Positions 8,367-16,986 of a stretch of DNA of 35,570 nucleotides are shown here, piece by piece; position 1 is the first letter of the stretch, and the number at the start of each line of letters is the position of its first letter. Origin of the DNA: Chloroflexota bacterium (GTDB lineage Bacteria > Chloroflexota > Limnocylindria > Limnocylindrales > CSP1-4); NCBI GenBank assembly GCA_003158675.1, contig PMKN01000090.1, positions 1 to 35,570 on the forward strand, in the 5' to 3' direction. Below the pieces are notes generated by a model. That model did not search any database and was not told the origin of the DNA. It saw nothing but the letters and a program-made list of their open reading frames with translations. The translations under genes were made by a program, and so were the position numbers.

Positions 8367-8457
8367 GGCCCGAGGATACCCCGACCTCCCGCCTGCACCT
8401 CCAGGCTGCGGACACGGAAGCCACCGCGGCGCGCACAGCGGGCGGGAGCGGGCCGTG

Positions 8458-8973
8458 TCAGCAGCCGAATGCAAACCAGCACAACTCATTACGCAGCCGC
8501 TGGTCGTCGAGCACAAGGTCTCGGATCTCGTTGGGGAGTTGGGCACGCTGCCACTGGCACTCAAAGCGGCCAGCCGCCTCCCGCTCGTCTGGCGCCGCTG
8601 CCGCACGCTCGGCCTTGATCGCGTAGGCCGCCGCTCCGAGTTCGAGTGCGGCGACATGCGCCACCACTGCTGCCTGCCCGGCAGCATATGCGGCGTGCCG
8701 AGCGGCTCCGCTCAACTCTCTTGCCGCGGCCATGGCATGGCCACCCGCCGCCCGGGCCTGAGACATCTTGATCTCGCCGCGCGCCCATGCCCGAGTCTGC
8801 TCGATCGCGTGGCGAGGCCGCGGGTCCAAGGGCTGCACCGACTCGAAAAGGTGCAGCACGTGCTCTGCGCACGCAACCGCCCAGATCGCGAGCAGACGAT
8901 GGTCGCCGTCTTGGAGGGTTCCGCCGCGACGTACGGTGATGAATCGAGGATCCCGGACCTTGGGGAGGATCAC
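8458..8973 (-). CDS. Imm5-like putative immunity protein
   Basis: The 171-residue product starts at a GTG on 8973 (VILPKVRDPRFITVRRGG). The longer ORF-track start at 9255 adds out-of-frame sequence and overlaps the neighbouring membrane protein gene. The alpha-helical core contains DHRLLAIWAVACAEHVLHLF, RAWARGEIKMSQAR and an Ala-rich helix block, followed by FECQWQRAQLPNEIRDL. This matches my memory of the family annotated as putative immunity protein (Imm5-like). Members with that name were predicted to neutralise polymorphic toxins, but no toxin gene is seen here, and many occur alone in actinobacteria and Chloroflexota. The real function is open. The Shine-Dalgarno sequence before the GTG is weak, so the start is approximate. 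Confidence 0.7.
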   Translation of the reverse strand: MILPKVRDPRFITVRRGGTLQDGDHRLLAIWAVACAEHVLHLFESVQPLDPRPRHAIEQTRAWARGEIKMSQARAAGGHAMAAARELSGAARHAAYAAGQAAVVAHVAALELGAAAYAIKAERAAAAPDEREAAGRFECQWQRAQLPNEIRDLVLDDQRLRNELCWFAFGC

Positions 8974-9044
8974 AGTTGGCCCATCTCGATCTTGTGTCCG
9001 CCAAGGGTCGACTGAACGATCGGCCTCCGACGAACTGGGGGCGG

Positions 9045-9458
9045 CTAGGCGAGGGGCTCGCTCCGGCCAGCCGCAAGGTACGCGACCAGGATCCCACCCG
9101 CAACGGCGCACTGGATCAGGAGCGTCACCAGCGTGCCGCCGACCGAGGCGTGGCCGACATTGACATCCAGGATCTCTACCACCATGAAGCCCACCAGCAC
9201 CGGCAACGTCAGAAGCAGGATCATCCTGCGTTCGATTGATCGCCGGACACCCCAAACCAAGAGCAGAGTCCAGCCGAGCATCAGCGGAAAAGCCGTCCGG
9301 GTACCGTCCGAGTAGGCGATCTGAGAGCCGAGCACTCCCGGGTAAGCCAGCTGGCGAATTGGCGAATCGGCCGGCGAGAGCAGCGCGACGGCGGCCACCG
9401 CGTCAACAACGATTCCGATCCAGAACATCAGCTTGACAGTCCATCCGAACCGAGCCAT
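9045..9458 (-). CDS. Small integral membrane protein, unknown function
   Basis: The 137-residue product starts MARFGWTVKLMFWIGIVV and has four hydrophobic segments, at about 8-28, 53-70, 77-97 and 103-127. The short tail GRSEPLA ends the frame. No motif is recognised. It lies on the same strand upstream of the Imm5-like gene with a gap of about 70 bases, so the two may be co-transcribed. Hydrophobic periodicity and a plausible ATG make it a real gene, but nothing in it names a role. Confidence 0.7.
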   Translation of the reverse strand: MARFGWTVKLMFWIGIVVDAVAAVALLSPADSPIRQLAYPGVLGSQIAYSDGTRTAFPLMLGWTLLLVWGVRRSIERRMILLLTLPVLVGFMVVEILDVNVGHASVGGTLVTLLIQCAVAGGILVAYLAAGRSEPLA

Positions 9459-9767
9459 CGCCTCTCCCTATTCATGATCGCGCGGAGGTTTGAGTCTGCT
9501 GGCTGCCGTCACCATCGCTCCTCGATGATGAGTTCGCCGTTCTACGAGCGCACCCTTCGGATGATCATCGAAGGCTACAGGTCACGCCGGTATGCGGTCC
9601 GAGCCACTTCGGGTGCCTGACAGCCGCCCGCCGGCGAGATGTTGGCCTGCCGGCCGCGCAACCTCCAACCCGCGCGGCGCCTGCGGCAGTAACCTTAGGA
9701 ACAGTTTCGGACGGCTCGCCAGCACGATCGTTCGGCAGTCGGGCGCCATCGCGAGGAGGACCCGCAA
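9459..9767. other. Intergenic region upstream of telA
   Basis: This 309-base stretch separates a minus-strand membrane gene from plus-strand telA, so promoters for both should lie here. The telA ribosome-binding site AGGAGG is clear about eight bases before its ATG. No well-matched -35/-10 pair or strong inverted repeat was identified, and the overlapping minus-strand ORFs (9582-10343, 9695-9973) are shadows. Confidence 0.5.
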
Positions 9768-11093
9768 ATGAGCGACTCGCTCAATATCGACAAGGTTTCC
9801 GGATCGGGCGCCGGCAGCGGTGCGGAAGCCAGCGGCGTTGCCGCTGCCCCGTCCGCAACCGAGACCGCGACTCTGACCCTCACTCCCCCTGCGCCGGTGG
9901 CCGAAGTGGCCGCGCCCCAGGCGCAGGAAGCCGTCAAGCTCGACCCCGAAACCGTCGCGAAACTCGACGCCATGGTGGCAGGCTACCTCGACGCGATCGC
10001 CAATCTGGATGTCCACGACGCCACCTTCGCGGCTCGGGCGGCCGACATCCGAAAGCTCGGCGACGACGATATCAAGGCCTCCGCCCAGGTATCGTCGAGG
10101 CTGCTGGATCGGCCGGTAGCCTCCATCAAGCACGGCGGCCTGTCCGGCTCGTCGGAAGTCTCGGCCAGTCTGCTGGCTCTCCGTCACCAGGTGGACGACC
10201 TCGATCCGGCTCACCAGGGCGACCTCCTCTCGACCCACAAGCTGTTCGGGATCCTGCCGTTCGGCGACCGGCTGCGCGGCTACTTCGACAAATACCAGTC
10301 CAGCCAGAGTCACATCAACGCCATCGTCAACGCCCTCTACCACGGCCAGGACTACCTGCAGAAGGACAACGCTGACATCGAGCAGGAGAAGGCGAACCTC
10401 TGGCAGGTGATGGAACGGCTCCGCCAGTACATCTACCTGGCTCAGAAGCTGGACGCGGGGCTGGCCGCCCGGATCGCCCAGATCGAGGCCACAGATGCCG
10501 AGCGGGCCACGATCCTCAAAGAGGACATGCTCTTCTACGTCCGCCAGAAGGTCCAGGACCTGACCACTCAGCTGGCGGTCAGCATCCAGGGCTACCTGGC
10601 GCTCGACGTCATCCGACGCAACAACCTGGAACTGATCAAGGGCGTGGACCGCGCCACCACCACGACCGTCTCGGCGCTGCGAACCGCGGTCATCGTGGCC
10701 CAGGCACTGGGCGATCAGAAGCTCGTCCTCGATCAGATCACGGCCCTCAACAGCACCACGTCGAATCTGATCGAGAGCACGTCCGTCCTGCTGCGCCAGC
10801 AGTCGGGCGCGATCAACGAGCAGGCGGCTTCGTCCACGGTGGACATCGCCAAGCTCCAGGCCGCTTTCGACAACATCTACGCCACGATGGACGAAATCGA
10901 CAGCTTCAAGCTCAAGGCGCTCGACAATATGTCCCAGACCGTCGACGCCCTCACCACTCAGATCGGCAAGGCCCAGGCATACCTGGATCGGGCACGATCT
11001 CGTGACGCCGGCCCGGACACAGGCGGCTCCGGTGTCGGCGGCCCGGAGGCGGGCGGTCCGGACGCCGGCGGGCTTTCGGCCCTGCCCAAGTGA
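9768..11093 (+). CDS. telA: TelA-family (toxic anion resistance) protein
   Basis: A 441-residue soluble protein with an ATG start and AGGAGG upstream. The first 80 residues are Ala/Ser/Pro-rich and disordered. The TelA core runs from about 90 to 420 and shows the family's signposts: FGILPFGDRLRGYFDKYQSS, a heptad-rich helix around NADIEQEKANLWQVMERLRQ, and KALDNMSQTVDALTTQIGKA near the end. The C-terminus is a Gly/Ala/Pro tail. TelA proteins are linked to tellurite and other envelope or anion stress, but their biochemical activity is not established. The next gene encodes a membrane protein 17 bases downstream, a typical TelA-XpaC type pairing, and a Clp-like ATPase is convergent. Confidence 0.9.
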   Translation: MSDSLNIDKVSGSGAGSGAEASGVAAAPSATETATLTLTPPAPVAEVAAPQAQEAVKLDPETVAKLDAMVAGYLDAIANLDVHDATFAARAADIRKLGDDDIKASAQVSSRLLDRPVASIKHGGLSGSSEVSASLLALRHQVDDLDPAHQGDLLSTHKLFGILPFGDRLRGYFDKYQSSQSHINAIVNALYHGQDYLQKDNADIEQEKANLWQVMERLRQYIYLAQKLDAGLAARIAQIEATDAERATILKEDMLFYVRQKVQDLTTQLAVSIQGYLALDVIRRNNLELIKGVDRATTTTVSALRTAVIVAQALGDQKLVLDQITALNSTTSNLIESTSVLLRQQSGAINEQAASSTVDIAKLQAAFDNIYATMDEIDSFKLKALDNMSQTVDALTTQIGKAQAYLDRARSRDAGPDTGGSGVGGPEAGGPDAGGLSALPK

Positions 11094-11110
11094 TGAAGGC
11101 CTGACAGGCC

Positions 11111-12100
11111 GTGGGCCGTCTGGCCGGCTTCCTGCGTTCGCGGCATAACGTCGCGGGCTGCGTGCTCGCCGCGGCAGGGGTCGGGTTGTACGCCGCGGGC
11201 GTGGTCGCCGGGCTCGCGGCGTTGCCCGTCATCGCGGGCCTGTACGTCGTAGGCGCGGTTCTGGTGCCGCGGCGGCGGGCGCTCGACCCGTATCCGCAAG
11301 ACGCGACCGACACGGTGGACGTCGGCCATGCCCTCGATGAATTGTTGCGATCGATGGCCGGCCGCCTCCCGGCCGACATCTTCGACAAAGTCGCGAGTAT
11401 CCGCCGCTCCATCCTGCTGACGTTGGAGCATGTCGCCGGGCCGTCGGTCGCCGATCCCAACGTGTTCGTGATTCGCCAGACGGCGCTCACGTACCTGCCC
11501 GAGGCGCTGAACGAGTACCTCGCAATACCACCGGGCTATCGGGACCGGAGCCTGGAAGGACAGAGGAACCCACGCGAGGTTCTGATCGAGCAGTTGGGCC
11601 TGATGGACCAGAAGATGCGCGATGTCGCCGAGGCGGCCGTCGCGGACGATGCCGAGAAGCTCGCCGTCCACGGGCGGTTCCTGGCCGACAAATTCGGCGG
11701 TTCGACGCTCGACCTGCGGGCTGCGGATCGGGCGCCTGGGACGGGTGCCGCGCTACCAATCGCGGCCGATGCGGTCGAAACGGCGGCGCGCGAAACGGCT
11801 GCACGGGCGGCCGCCAGCGAAGCAGCGCGGGCCGGGCCCGCCAGGACAGCCGAATCTGCTGCGGCCGACGAAGAGGCACGGCAGTCGGCCGAACGGCGTG
11901 CCGTCGCGGCCCGGGTGGCCAAGGCGGCCCAGCGGGCGAGCGCGATTGCGGCCGAGCTGTCGGGCTCGACCCCGAACGAGGGGAGCGCTCCCGAGCACTC
12001 GGCCCAAACGGCGGAGGCCCCCGAACCGGCGCACGCCACTGAATCCGCGGCCGAACAGGCGGCCGAATACAAGTCCTCTCTGGACCGAATTCGCGGCTGA
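11111..12100 (+). CDS. Membrane protein paired with TelA (XpaC-like by position)
   Basis: A 329-residue protein started by GTG at 11111, 17 bases after telA, so almost surely co-transcribed. Two hydrophobic helices at about 14-58 (AAAGVGLYAAGVVAGLAALP and the following segment) anchor it. The cytoplasmic part up to about 195 is helical and includes DIFDKVASIRRSILLTLEH and LTYLPEALNEYLAIPPGYR, a pattern seen in the XpaC-like partners of TelA. The last 130 residues are Ala/Glu/Arg-rich low-complexity helix. Sequence similarity to XpaC is weak by eye, so the name rests partly on context. Function is unknown. Confidence 0.72.
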   Translation: MGRLAGFLRSRHNVAGCVLAAAGVGLYAAGVVAGLAALPVIAGLYVVGAVLVPRRRALDPYPQDATDTVDVGHALDELLRSMAGRLPADIFDKVASIRRSILLTLEHVAGPSVADPNVFVIRQTALTYLPEALNEYLAIPPGYRDRSLEGQRNPREVLIEQLGLMDQKMRDVAEAAVADDAEKLAVHGRFLADKFGGSTLDLRAADRAPGTGAALPIAADAVETAARETAARAAASEAARAGPARTAESAAADEEARQSAERRAVAARVAKAAQRASAIAAELSGSTPNEGSAPEHSAQTAEAPEPAHATESAAEQAAEYKSSLDRIRG

Positions 12101-12116
12101 GGACGAGCGGCCCGGT

Positions 12117-14879
12117 TCACCCGCCCGCGGCGCGTCGGAGGGCCGGCGCCCCTTGCTCGACGACGGCCACATAGCTGCCTGGCCCGCCCCGGGCGCCGCC
12201 GAGGGAAGCCGTCAGCGCCGGCGTGACGACGCGATCCAGGAACGTCTCGGGCGGCTCGTTGGCCGTGGCCAGCTGCGCGGACAGCCACGTGACAAAGGAC
12301 GAGTCGAAGGTCACCGCGATCCCGGAACGCTCGAACCGGCGGGCGAGGGGCACGAGGAGCTCGTCGGCTATCCAGGCGCTCCCCTTTCGACCGGACCCGA
12401 CCTGGCCTGCGGCCGACACCGCCACCACGTCGCACACCTCGATCAAGTCCCGGCCGAGCAGCGGCGCGAGGTCGTCGCCCGCGGCCGCGACATCCGGCGC
12501 AACGTCCGGCGCGGTCATGATCACGACCGCCGAACTCAGTGGAATCGTCCGACCTACTGCGTCGGTGAAGGCGCCGCCGGCAAGGGCCGCGGCGATCGTC
12601 CGGCGGATAGATGGCGCGCAGCGGTCGACGCCCGCCAGCGAGAGCACCTGACGCGGCGATCGCCGCAGTTCGTGGAGCGGCAGCGTCCGGTCCGAGCCCA
12701 CCAGTCCTGGGGCGGAGCCGAGCAGCGTGGACATGGTCGAGTCCTCGGTCATGGCCGATAGATCGATCGAGATCCGCGCCGTCGTTCGGCCGAACAGCGT
12801 GGCCGCGACCGCCGTGGCCAGCGCGTCCGCGGTCCCGGCGGCGGGCCCCGCTAGCAGCACCACTGCGTCGGGACGGAGCGACCTCGAATCCAGCCCTCGC
12901 AGCGTCACGCCGAGCCGTGCCAGCAGCGCCGCGGCCGAATCTCGCGCGAGCAGCTGCCGGCGGGCGATCGCCGCCGCAAGCGCGGCCAGCGCCTTCGTCG
13001 GATCGAGTTCGAGCCCCAGGTAGGTGGCCGCCGACTCGCGCGCAAGCGCCCGATCGACCGTCTTCGACTTTCGAACCAGAGCAGAGACGACCGCTTGCTC
13101 GATCAGATCGACCCCCTTGTCGGGGAAGAAGCGGCCGGGCATATAGGCGTCCGCGAGGTCGATCAGTTCGTCCAGCGCATCGTCGGAGACTCGGACACCC
13201 CGCTTCCTGGCGAGCGAATCGCGCACGCCGGCGAGAACGGACTGCACCGCGGCGTCGTCCATGGGCTCGACCTGAACGGGCGAGAAGCGCCGGGCAAGCG
13301 CGGCCTCGGGCTCGATGTAAGCCTGGTATTCGGCCCCGGTGGTCGCGCCGATGCAGGCGATGTCGCCACGCGACAGGGCCGGTTTGAGCGACTCTGCCAG
13401 CACTCTGGACGTCGGCGAAGCGAGCTGGTGGATTTCGTCGAGGAAGACGACCACTGACGGGTGGCGCGCCTCGGCCAGAAGATCGCGCAGGCGCTCCGGA
13501 TCGCGCTCGATGGAGCCGGCCAGCGCGGAGATCGGCACGTCGAAGATGCGCACTTCTGCCAGTGCGGCTGGAACCTTGCCGGTTGCGATGCGCTCAGCCA
13601 GGCCCTCGACGATCGCGGTCTTGCCCGAACCGGCGGGCCCGAGCAGCACTGGGTTGCGCTTGGTCTGGCGCAGCAGCACCTCGGCGACCGCGTCGATCTC
13701 TCGGTCGCGCCCGATCACCGCAGTCAAGGAACCGGCCTTTGCCAGCGCCACCAGGTCACGCCCGAACCGGTCGAGCGTCGGGGTCGAGGATGCGCGCGTC
13801 TGCCAGACCTCGGTCGTACGGACGGCTTCGGCCGTATCTACCGTCTTGCGGCCGGCCACGATGGCCTCGGCAACGGCCTGCTCGAGCAGGTCGATCGCCT
13901 TGTCGGGGAAGCGGCGGTTGGCGATCCGCTGCTCCGCGAACGTGAGCAGGACGTCGATCGCGTCGTCGGAGACGGTGACGCCACGCGACTTGGCCAGCCG
14001 GTCGCGAACCGATTGCACGATCGGGCGGGTCTGTTCGCGTGTGAGTTCCGCGATGGCGATCGTCGTCAGGCGTCGGGCGAGGGCGTCGTCCTGCTCGATG
14101 GTGGCCCGGTATTCATCGGCTGTGGTCGCCCCGATGATCGCGATGTCGCCCCGCGCCAGGGCCGGCTTGAGCGCCTGGTCGGCGCCCATCCCACCCTCGC
14201 TCTTGCCAGCGCCGGCGAGTAGATGGATCTCGTCGAAGAACAGGATGACTCTGGGGTTGCTCGCTTCCTTGACAAGAGCCTGGAGCCGTTCCTCCAGCTG
14301 ACCGCGGTAGCTCGTACCGGCGACGATCGAGGCCAGTGGAATCTCGACGATGCGCGCATCTTTGAGCTGGTCGGGAACGCGGCCGGCGGCGACTCGTTGC
14401 GCCAGACCTTCCACGATCGCGGTCTTGCCCGAACCGGCGGGCCCCAGCAATACGGGATTGCGCTTGGTGCTGCGGACCAGGATTTCGATCACGGAGTCGA
14501 TCTCGGGCTCGCGGCCGATGATCGGGTTGAGTTCGCCGCGGGCGGCGAGGGCGGTCAGGTCGCGTCCGAGGGAGTCGAGGAGGGGCGTGGTCGACGCCTG
14601 GGCAGGCGCGGCGGGCTGAGCGGCCGCCGGGGCCGATGGCGGCGCGCTGCGGGCCGGGTCGGGCGCTGGGGCTGGCTCTAGAGCGGGCGCGATCGCCGTT
14701 TCTTGCCCTACTTCGGGCGCCGTCGATTCGGTTCCCGGCGGCGTCCACGCTGTGGTCCGGCGGATGGCCTCGCCCTGGCGGCGGGCGGTCTCGGTCAGCT
14801 CGTCGAGGTTGCGCTCGAGCCAGCCGAAGGCGCGATCCAGCCCCTCGGGCGCAAGCGGATCGCGATCGCCACCAGACAC
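12117..14879 (-). CDS. Clp/Hsp100-like ATPase with duplicated NBD1 and degenerate NBD2
   Basis: A 920-residue protein. After a short helix and a Pro/Ala linker (residues 50-98) come two tandem copies of the ClpA/B/C first nucleotide-binding module. Copy one (100-360) has GPAGSGKT at 146-153, FFDEIH near 214 and IGATTADEYRA. Copy two (367-620) has GPAGSGKT at 414-421, FLDEIH near 479 and IGATTGAEYQA. A third region (630-900) aligns in order with the second Clp module but has LLAGPAAGTADAL in place of Walker A and LSLAGVDR in place of Walker B, so it should not bind ATP. No Clp N-domain repeats or ClpP-binding loop were seen. Canonical Clp proteins have one NBD1 plus one active NBD2. It ends 17 bases from the TelA-partner gene, convergent. 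A stress-linked remodelling role is inference. Confidence 0.9.
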   Translation of the reverse strand: MSGGDRDPLAPEGLDRAFGWLERNLDELTETARRQGEAIRRTTAWTPPGTESTAPEVGQETAIAPALEPAPAPDPARSAPPSAPAAAQPAAPAQASTTPLLDSLGRDLTALAARGELNPIIGREPEIDSVIEILVRSTKRNPVLLGPAGSGKTAIVEGLAQRVAAGRVPDQLKDARIVEIPLASIVAGTSYRGQLEERLQALVKEASNPRVILFFDEIHLLAGAGKSEGGMGADQALKPALARGDIAIIGATTADEYRATIEQDDALARRLTTIAIAELTREQTRPIVQSVRDRLAKSRGVTVSDDAIDVLLTFAEQRIANRRFPDKAIDLLEQAVAEAIVAGRKTVDTAEAVRTTEVWQTRASSTPTLDRFGRDLVALAKAGSLTAVIGRDREIDAVAEVLLRQTKRNPVLLGPAGSGKTAIVEGLAERIATGKVPAALAEVRIFDVPISALAGSIERDPERLRDLLAEARHPSVVVFLDEIHQLASPTSRVLAESLKPALSRGDIACIGATTGAEYQAYIEPEAALARRFSPVQVEPMDDAAVQSVLAGVRDSLARKRGVRVSDDALDELIDLADAYMPGRFFPDKGVDLIEQAVVSALVRKSKTVDRALARESAATYLGLELDPTKALAALAAAIARRQLLARDSAAALLARLGVTLRGLDSRSLRPDAVVLLAGPAAGTADALATAVAATLFGRTTARISIDLSAMTEDSTMSTLLGSAPGLVGSDRTLPLHELRRSPRQVLSLAGVDRCAPSIRRTIAAALAGGAFTDAVGRTIPLSSAVVIMTAPDVAPDVAAAGDDLAPLLGRDLIEVCDVVAVSAAGQVGSGRKGSAWIADELLVPLARRFERSGIAVTFDSSFVTWLSAQLATANEPPETFLDRVVTPALTASLGGARGGPGSYVAVVEQGAPALRRAAGG

Positions 14880-15220
14880 GGTATGTTCCTCCGCGCCGTG
14901 CTATCAGGGGCCGAGCGTTCGCACGCCCCCACAGAGCAATCGTACCCGCCTGAGGGCGGCGGCAATCGCGGCGCTGTCGGGATCGTAGCGACTGCGCAAG
15001 CGGTGAGCCTGTGCGGCAGGGCTTCCATCCGCCGCGGCTCGCATCGACCGGGCTCTCCCGTCGCGCTCGATCCGCCACGCCCGGTGGCGATGGCCGGCGG
15101 CAGGCGCGGCATCTTGGCTGTTTGTGAACCCCGGCAGCAGCCCGCTACGCCGACCTCCCGAATCCTGCGGAAGGAGTCTTGCGGCCCTCCCGATTCAGAG
15201 CCGTTCGTACCTGGGCAATA
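14880..15220. other. Divergent intergenic region between the Clp-like gene and arsR
   Basis: About 340 bases lie between the start of the Clp-like gene (minus) and the arsR operator. ORFs here (14795-15112 minus, the 5' part of 15179-15646 and 14703-15389 plus) have no coherent composition. Promoters for both directions should be present, but none is convincing by eye. No RNA gene was recognised. Confidence 0.45.
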
Positions 15221-15234
15221 TCAATGGCTATTGA
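15221..15234. promoter_or_regulatory. Probable ArsR operator of the first arsenic operon
   Basis: The inverted repeat TCAAT-GGCT-ATTGA lies 17 bases upstream of the chosen arsR start. ArsR/SmtB repressors bind short AT-rich inverted repeats of this kind next to their own genes. It is an AT-rich island in GC-rich DNA. The binding assignment is inference from position and symmetry. Confidence 0.55.
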
Positions 15235-15250
15235 GACAGTTCGCAATGAG

Positions 15251-15646
15251 ATGTCAGACCACACGATTACGGCTCCCACGGCTCCCACGGCGCCCGCCTG
15301 CTGTCAGGATGGCCCCACGCAGCCCGATCCTCACCTCCCGCCCGAGCCGCGCCTCGACCTTCCCGCGCCGGAAGTCGGCGACGCGGTAGCCGCAGCCGCG
15401 CTCCTCGCCGACCGGACCCGTGGCGGGATCATGCGCATGCTGGCCGAAGGACCCCACTGCGTCTGCGAGCTAGCCGCGGCCCTCGGAGAGCGCCAGAACA
15501 ACGTCTCGATGCACCTCGCCCGACTCCGCGAGGCCGGGCTGGTCCGCGCCGTTCGCCACTCGGGCGACGCCCGCTGGATGTTCTACGAACGCGACGACGA
15601 ACGCTGCGCAGCTGCTGCGGCCGCCCTCACCGAACTGCTGCGATGA
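15251..15646 (+). CDS. arsR: ArsR-family metalloregulator with CxC sensor site
   Basis: The 131-residue product starts at the ATG on 15251 (MSDHTITAPTAP). The track start at 15179 would run through the operator palindrome. A Pro-rich leader containing Cys17-Cys18 precedes the winged helix (about 45-125). In the alpha-3 region HCVCELAAALGE carries Cys70 and Cys72, matching the ELCVCDL arsenite site of type I ArsR. QNNVSMHLARLREAGLV is the recognition helix. As a repressor it should release DNA on binding As(III). It overlaps the permease gene by four bases (ATGA), so the two form an operon. The extra N-terminal cysteine pair could form a third ligand. Confidence 0.9.
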   Translation: MSDHTITAPTAPTAPACCQDGPTQPDPHLPPEPRLDLPAPEVGDAVAAAALLADRTRGGIMRMLAEGPHCVCELAAALGERQNNVSMHLARLREAGLVRAVRHSGDARWMFYERDDERCAAAAAALTELLR

Positions 15647-16695
15647 CTGGGCTCGCGCTGCCCTCGCTCCGACGCCCAAACGCGCCATTGCCCCTGGTGG
15701 CCGGCGGGGCGGCCGCGGCCTGGCTCGTGGGCTGGTTCGCAGAGGCGCCGGCAGCGGATTGGCTCGCCTTCACGGTCCTGCGCCTCGAACCGGGCACGCA
15801 TCTGGGCGATGCCGTCGCCTTCTTCCTCGAAGACCTGCCCAAAGTCCTGCTGCTCCTGCTGGGCATAGTCACAGTGGTGACCTTGATCCGCGGCTTCTTC
15901 CCGCCGGAGCGGATCCGCCCGATCCTCGCAGGCCGCGGCCTCTTGCCCGGCACGTTCGCCGCGGCGGGCCTTGGCATCGTCACGCCGTTCTGCTCCTGCT
16001 CGGCGGTGCCGCTCTTCATCGGTTTCGTCGAGGCTGGAGTGCCGCTGGGCGTGACCTTCGCCTTCCTCATAAGCTCGCCGATGGTCAACGAGGTGGCACT
16101 GGTCCTGCTGTGGGGCCTGTTCGGGCCTGGCATCGCGCTGGCCTACATGGCCGCGGGTCTGACTGTGGCGATCCTGGGCGGCCTGCTGATCGGCCGGTTG
16201 CGTCTGGAGCGCTACGTCGAGGATTACGTCTGGCAACTCCAGACCGGGAAGATGCGGCCAATCTCAGTTCGCCTGACCTGGGCCGACCGGCTGGGCGATG
16301 CCTGGGACTACACGCGCACACTGGTTCACAAGATCTTCCCCTACCTGCTCGCGGGCATCGGGCTGGGCGCGCTGATCCACGGCTACGTCCCCACGGACCT
16401 GGTCGCGTCGATCGGCGGACGTTCCAACCTGCTGGCCGTCCCGATCGTGGTCCTGCTCGCGGTGCCGATGTATTCGAACGCCGCCGGCACGATCCCAATC
16501 GTTCAGGCCCTGCTCGGCAAGGGTCTCCCTCTGGGAACCACTCTCGCGTTCATGATGGCCGTCACCGCCATCAGTCTGCCCGAGTTCGTGATCTTGCGGC
16601 GAGTCATCAAGCCGCCACTGCTGGCTATTTTCGCCGGCGTGGTCACCACCGGAATCCTGGCCATCGGGTTCCTCTTCAACAGCCTGATCGGCTGA
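15643..16695 (+). CDS. arsP: ArsP/DUF318-type permease
   Basis: A 350-residue polytopic membrane protein with about eight or more helices. The family signature TPFCSCSAVPLFIGF appears near residue 110, followed by ISSPMVNEVALVLL. A second repeat half carries PMYSNAAGTIPIVQAL and FMMAVTAISLPEFVIL. Both repeat halves are typical of the DUF318 (YraQ/ArsP) permeases. ArsP members export trivalent organoarsenicals such as methylarsenite, whereas other DUF318 members have unknown substrates. Coupling by a four-base overlap to an arsenite-sensing arsR, and arsM in the same cluster, favour an arsenical substrate. The substrate itself is inference. Confidence 0.82.
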   Translation: MTGLALPSLRRPNAPLPLVAGGAAAAWLVGWFAEAPAADWLAFTVLRLEPGTHLGDAVAFFLEDLPKVLLLLLGIVTVVTLIRGFFPPERIRPILAGRGLLPGTFAAAGLGIVTPFCSCSAVPLFIGFVEAGVPLGVTFAFLISSPMVNEVALVLLWGLFGPGIALAYMAAGLTVAILGGLLIGRLRLERYVEDYVWQLQTGKMRPISVRLTWADRLGDAWDYTRTLVHKIFPYLLAGIGLGALIHGYVPTDLVASIGGRSNLLAVPIVVLLAVPMYSNAAGTIPIVQALLGKGLPLGTTLAFMMAVTAISLPEFVILRRVIKPPLLAIFAGVVTTGILAIGFLFNSLIG

Positions 16696-16707
16696 TCGGG
16701 CCCGATC
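16694..16707. repeat. Perfect 14-bp palindrome at the permease stop codon
   Basis: GATCGGGCCCGATC is self-complementary and spans the stop of the permease gene, inside a run of GATCGG repeats (GCTGATCGG occurs three times in this stretch). It could attenuate transcription before the thioredoxin-like gene, but no T-run follows, so it is not called a terminator. Confidence 0.5.
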
Positions 16708-16741
16708 GGCTGACCACCGGACGCCTCAAAAGGAGCGAGCA

Positions 16742-16978
16742 ATGCGAAGTATCGAAGTCCTGGGCTCGGGTTGCCCCAACTGCCAGCGTCTCGAGGCGAA
16801 CGCACGCGAGGCTGTGGCGATGGCCGGCGTCGAAGCCGACGTCCGCCATGTGACCGATCCGCGCGAGATCGTCCGCCGCGGCGTCATGAGCACTCCTGGC
16901 CTCGTGATCGACGGCGAGGTCGTCTCGACCGGCCGGATCCCCTCGGCCGGCGACATCGCGGTCTGGCTGAGCAAGTAG
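16742..16978 (+). CDS. Small thioredoxin-like redox protein (CPNC)
   Basis: A 78-residue single-domain protein with AAAAGGAGCGAGCA upstream of the ATG giving a good ribosome-binding site. It starts MRSIEVLGSGCPNCQRLE, so the CxxC pair sits at residues 11 and 14 after the first strand. The cis-proline loop is VMSTPGLVIDGEVV, and the end is SAGDIAVWLSK. This is the redox-active disulfide protein 2 / MTH895-type thioredoxin fold that often follows DUF318 permease genes. It may supply electrons to the ArsC domain encoded next door, which keeps all three redox cysteines, or chaperone metal to the permease. Either role is inference. The gene is about 46 bases downstream of the permease. Confidence 0.85.
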   Translation: MRSIEVLGSGCPNCQRLEANAREAVAMAGVEADVRHVTDPREIVRRGVMSTPGLVIDGEVVSTGRIPSAGDIAVWLSK

Positions 16979-16986
16979 AGCTGGCC

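Noticed and set aside
8367-8687. N-terminal extension of the acetyltransferase in the ORF track
   Set aside because: The 107 extra residues overlap the neighbouring Imm5-like gene and look out-of-frame; the GNAT family starts near MSTVAGAGSG.
8239-9015. Plus-strand ORF of 258 aa across the acetyltransferase and Imm5-like genes
   Set aside because: It has Arg/Pro-rich shadow composition and conflicts with two better-supported minus-strand genes.
11622-14301. Several long plus-strand ORFs over the Clp-like gene (11622-12761, 13339-14301, 13461-14222)
   Set aside because: No domain is seen, and the minus frame has full AAA+ motifs.
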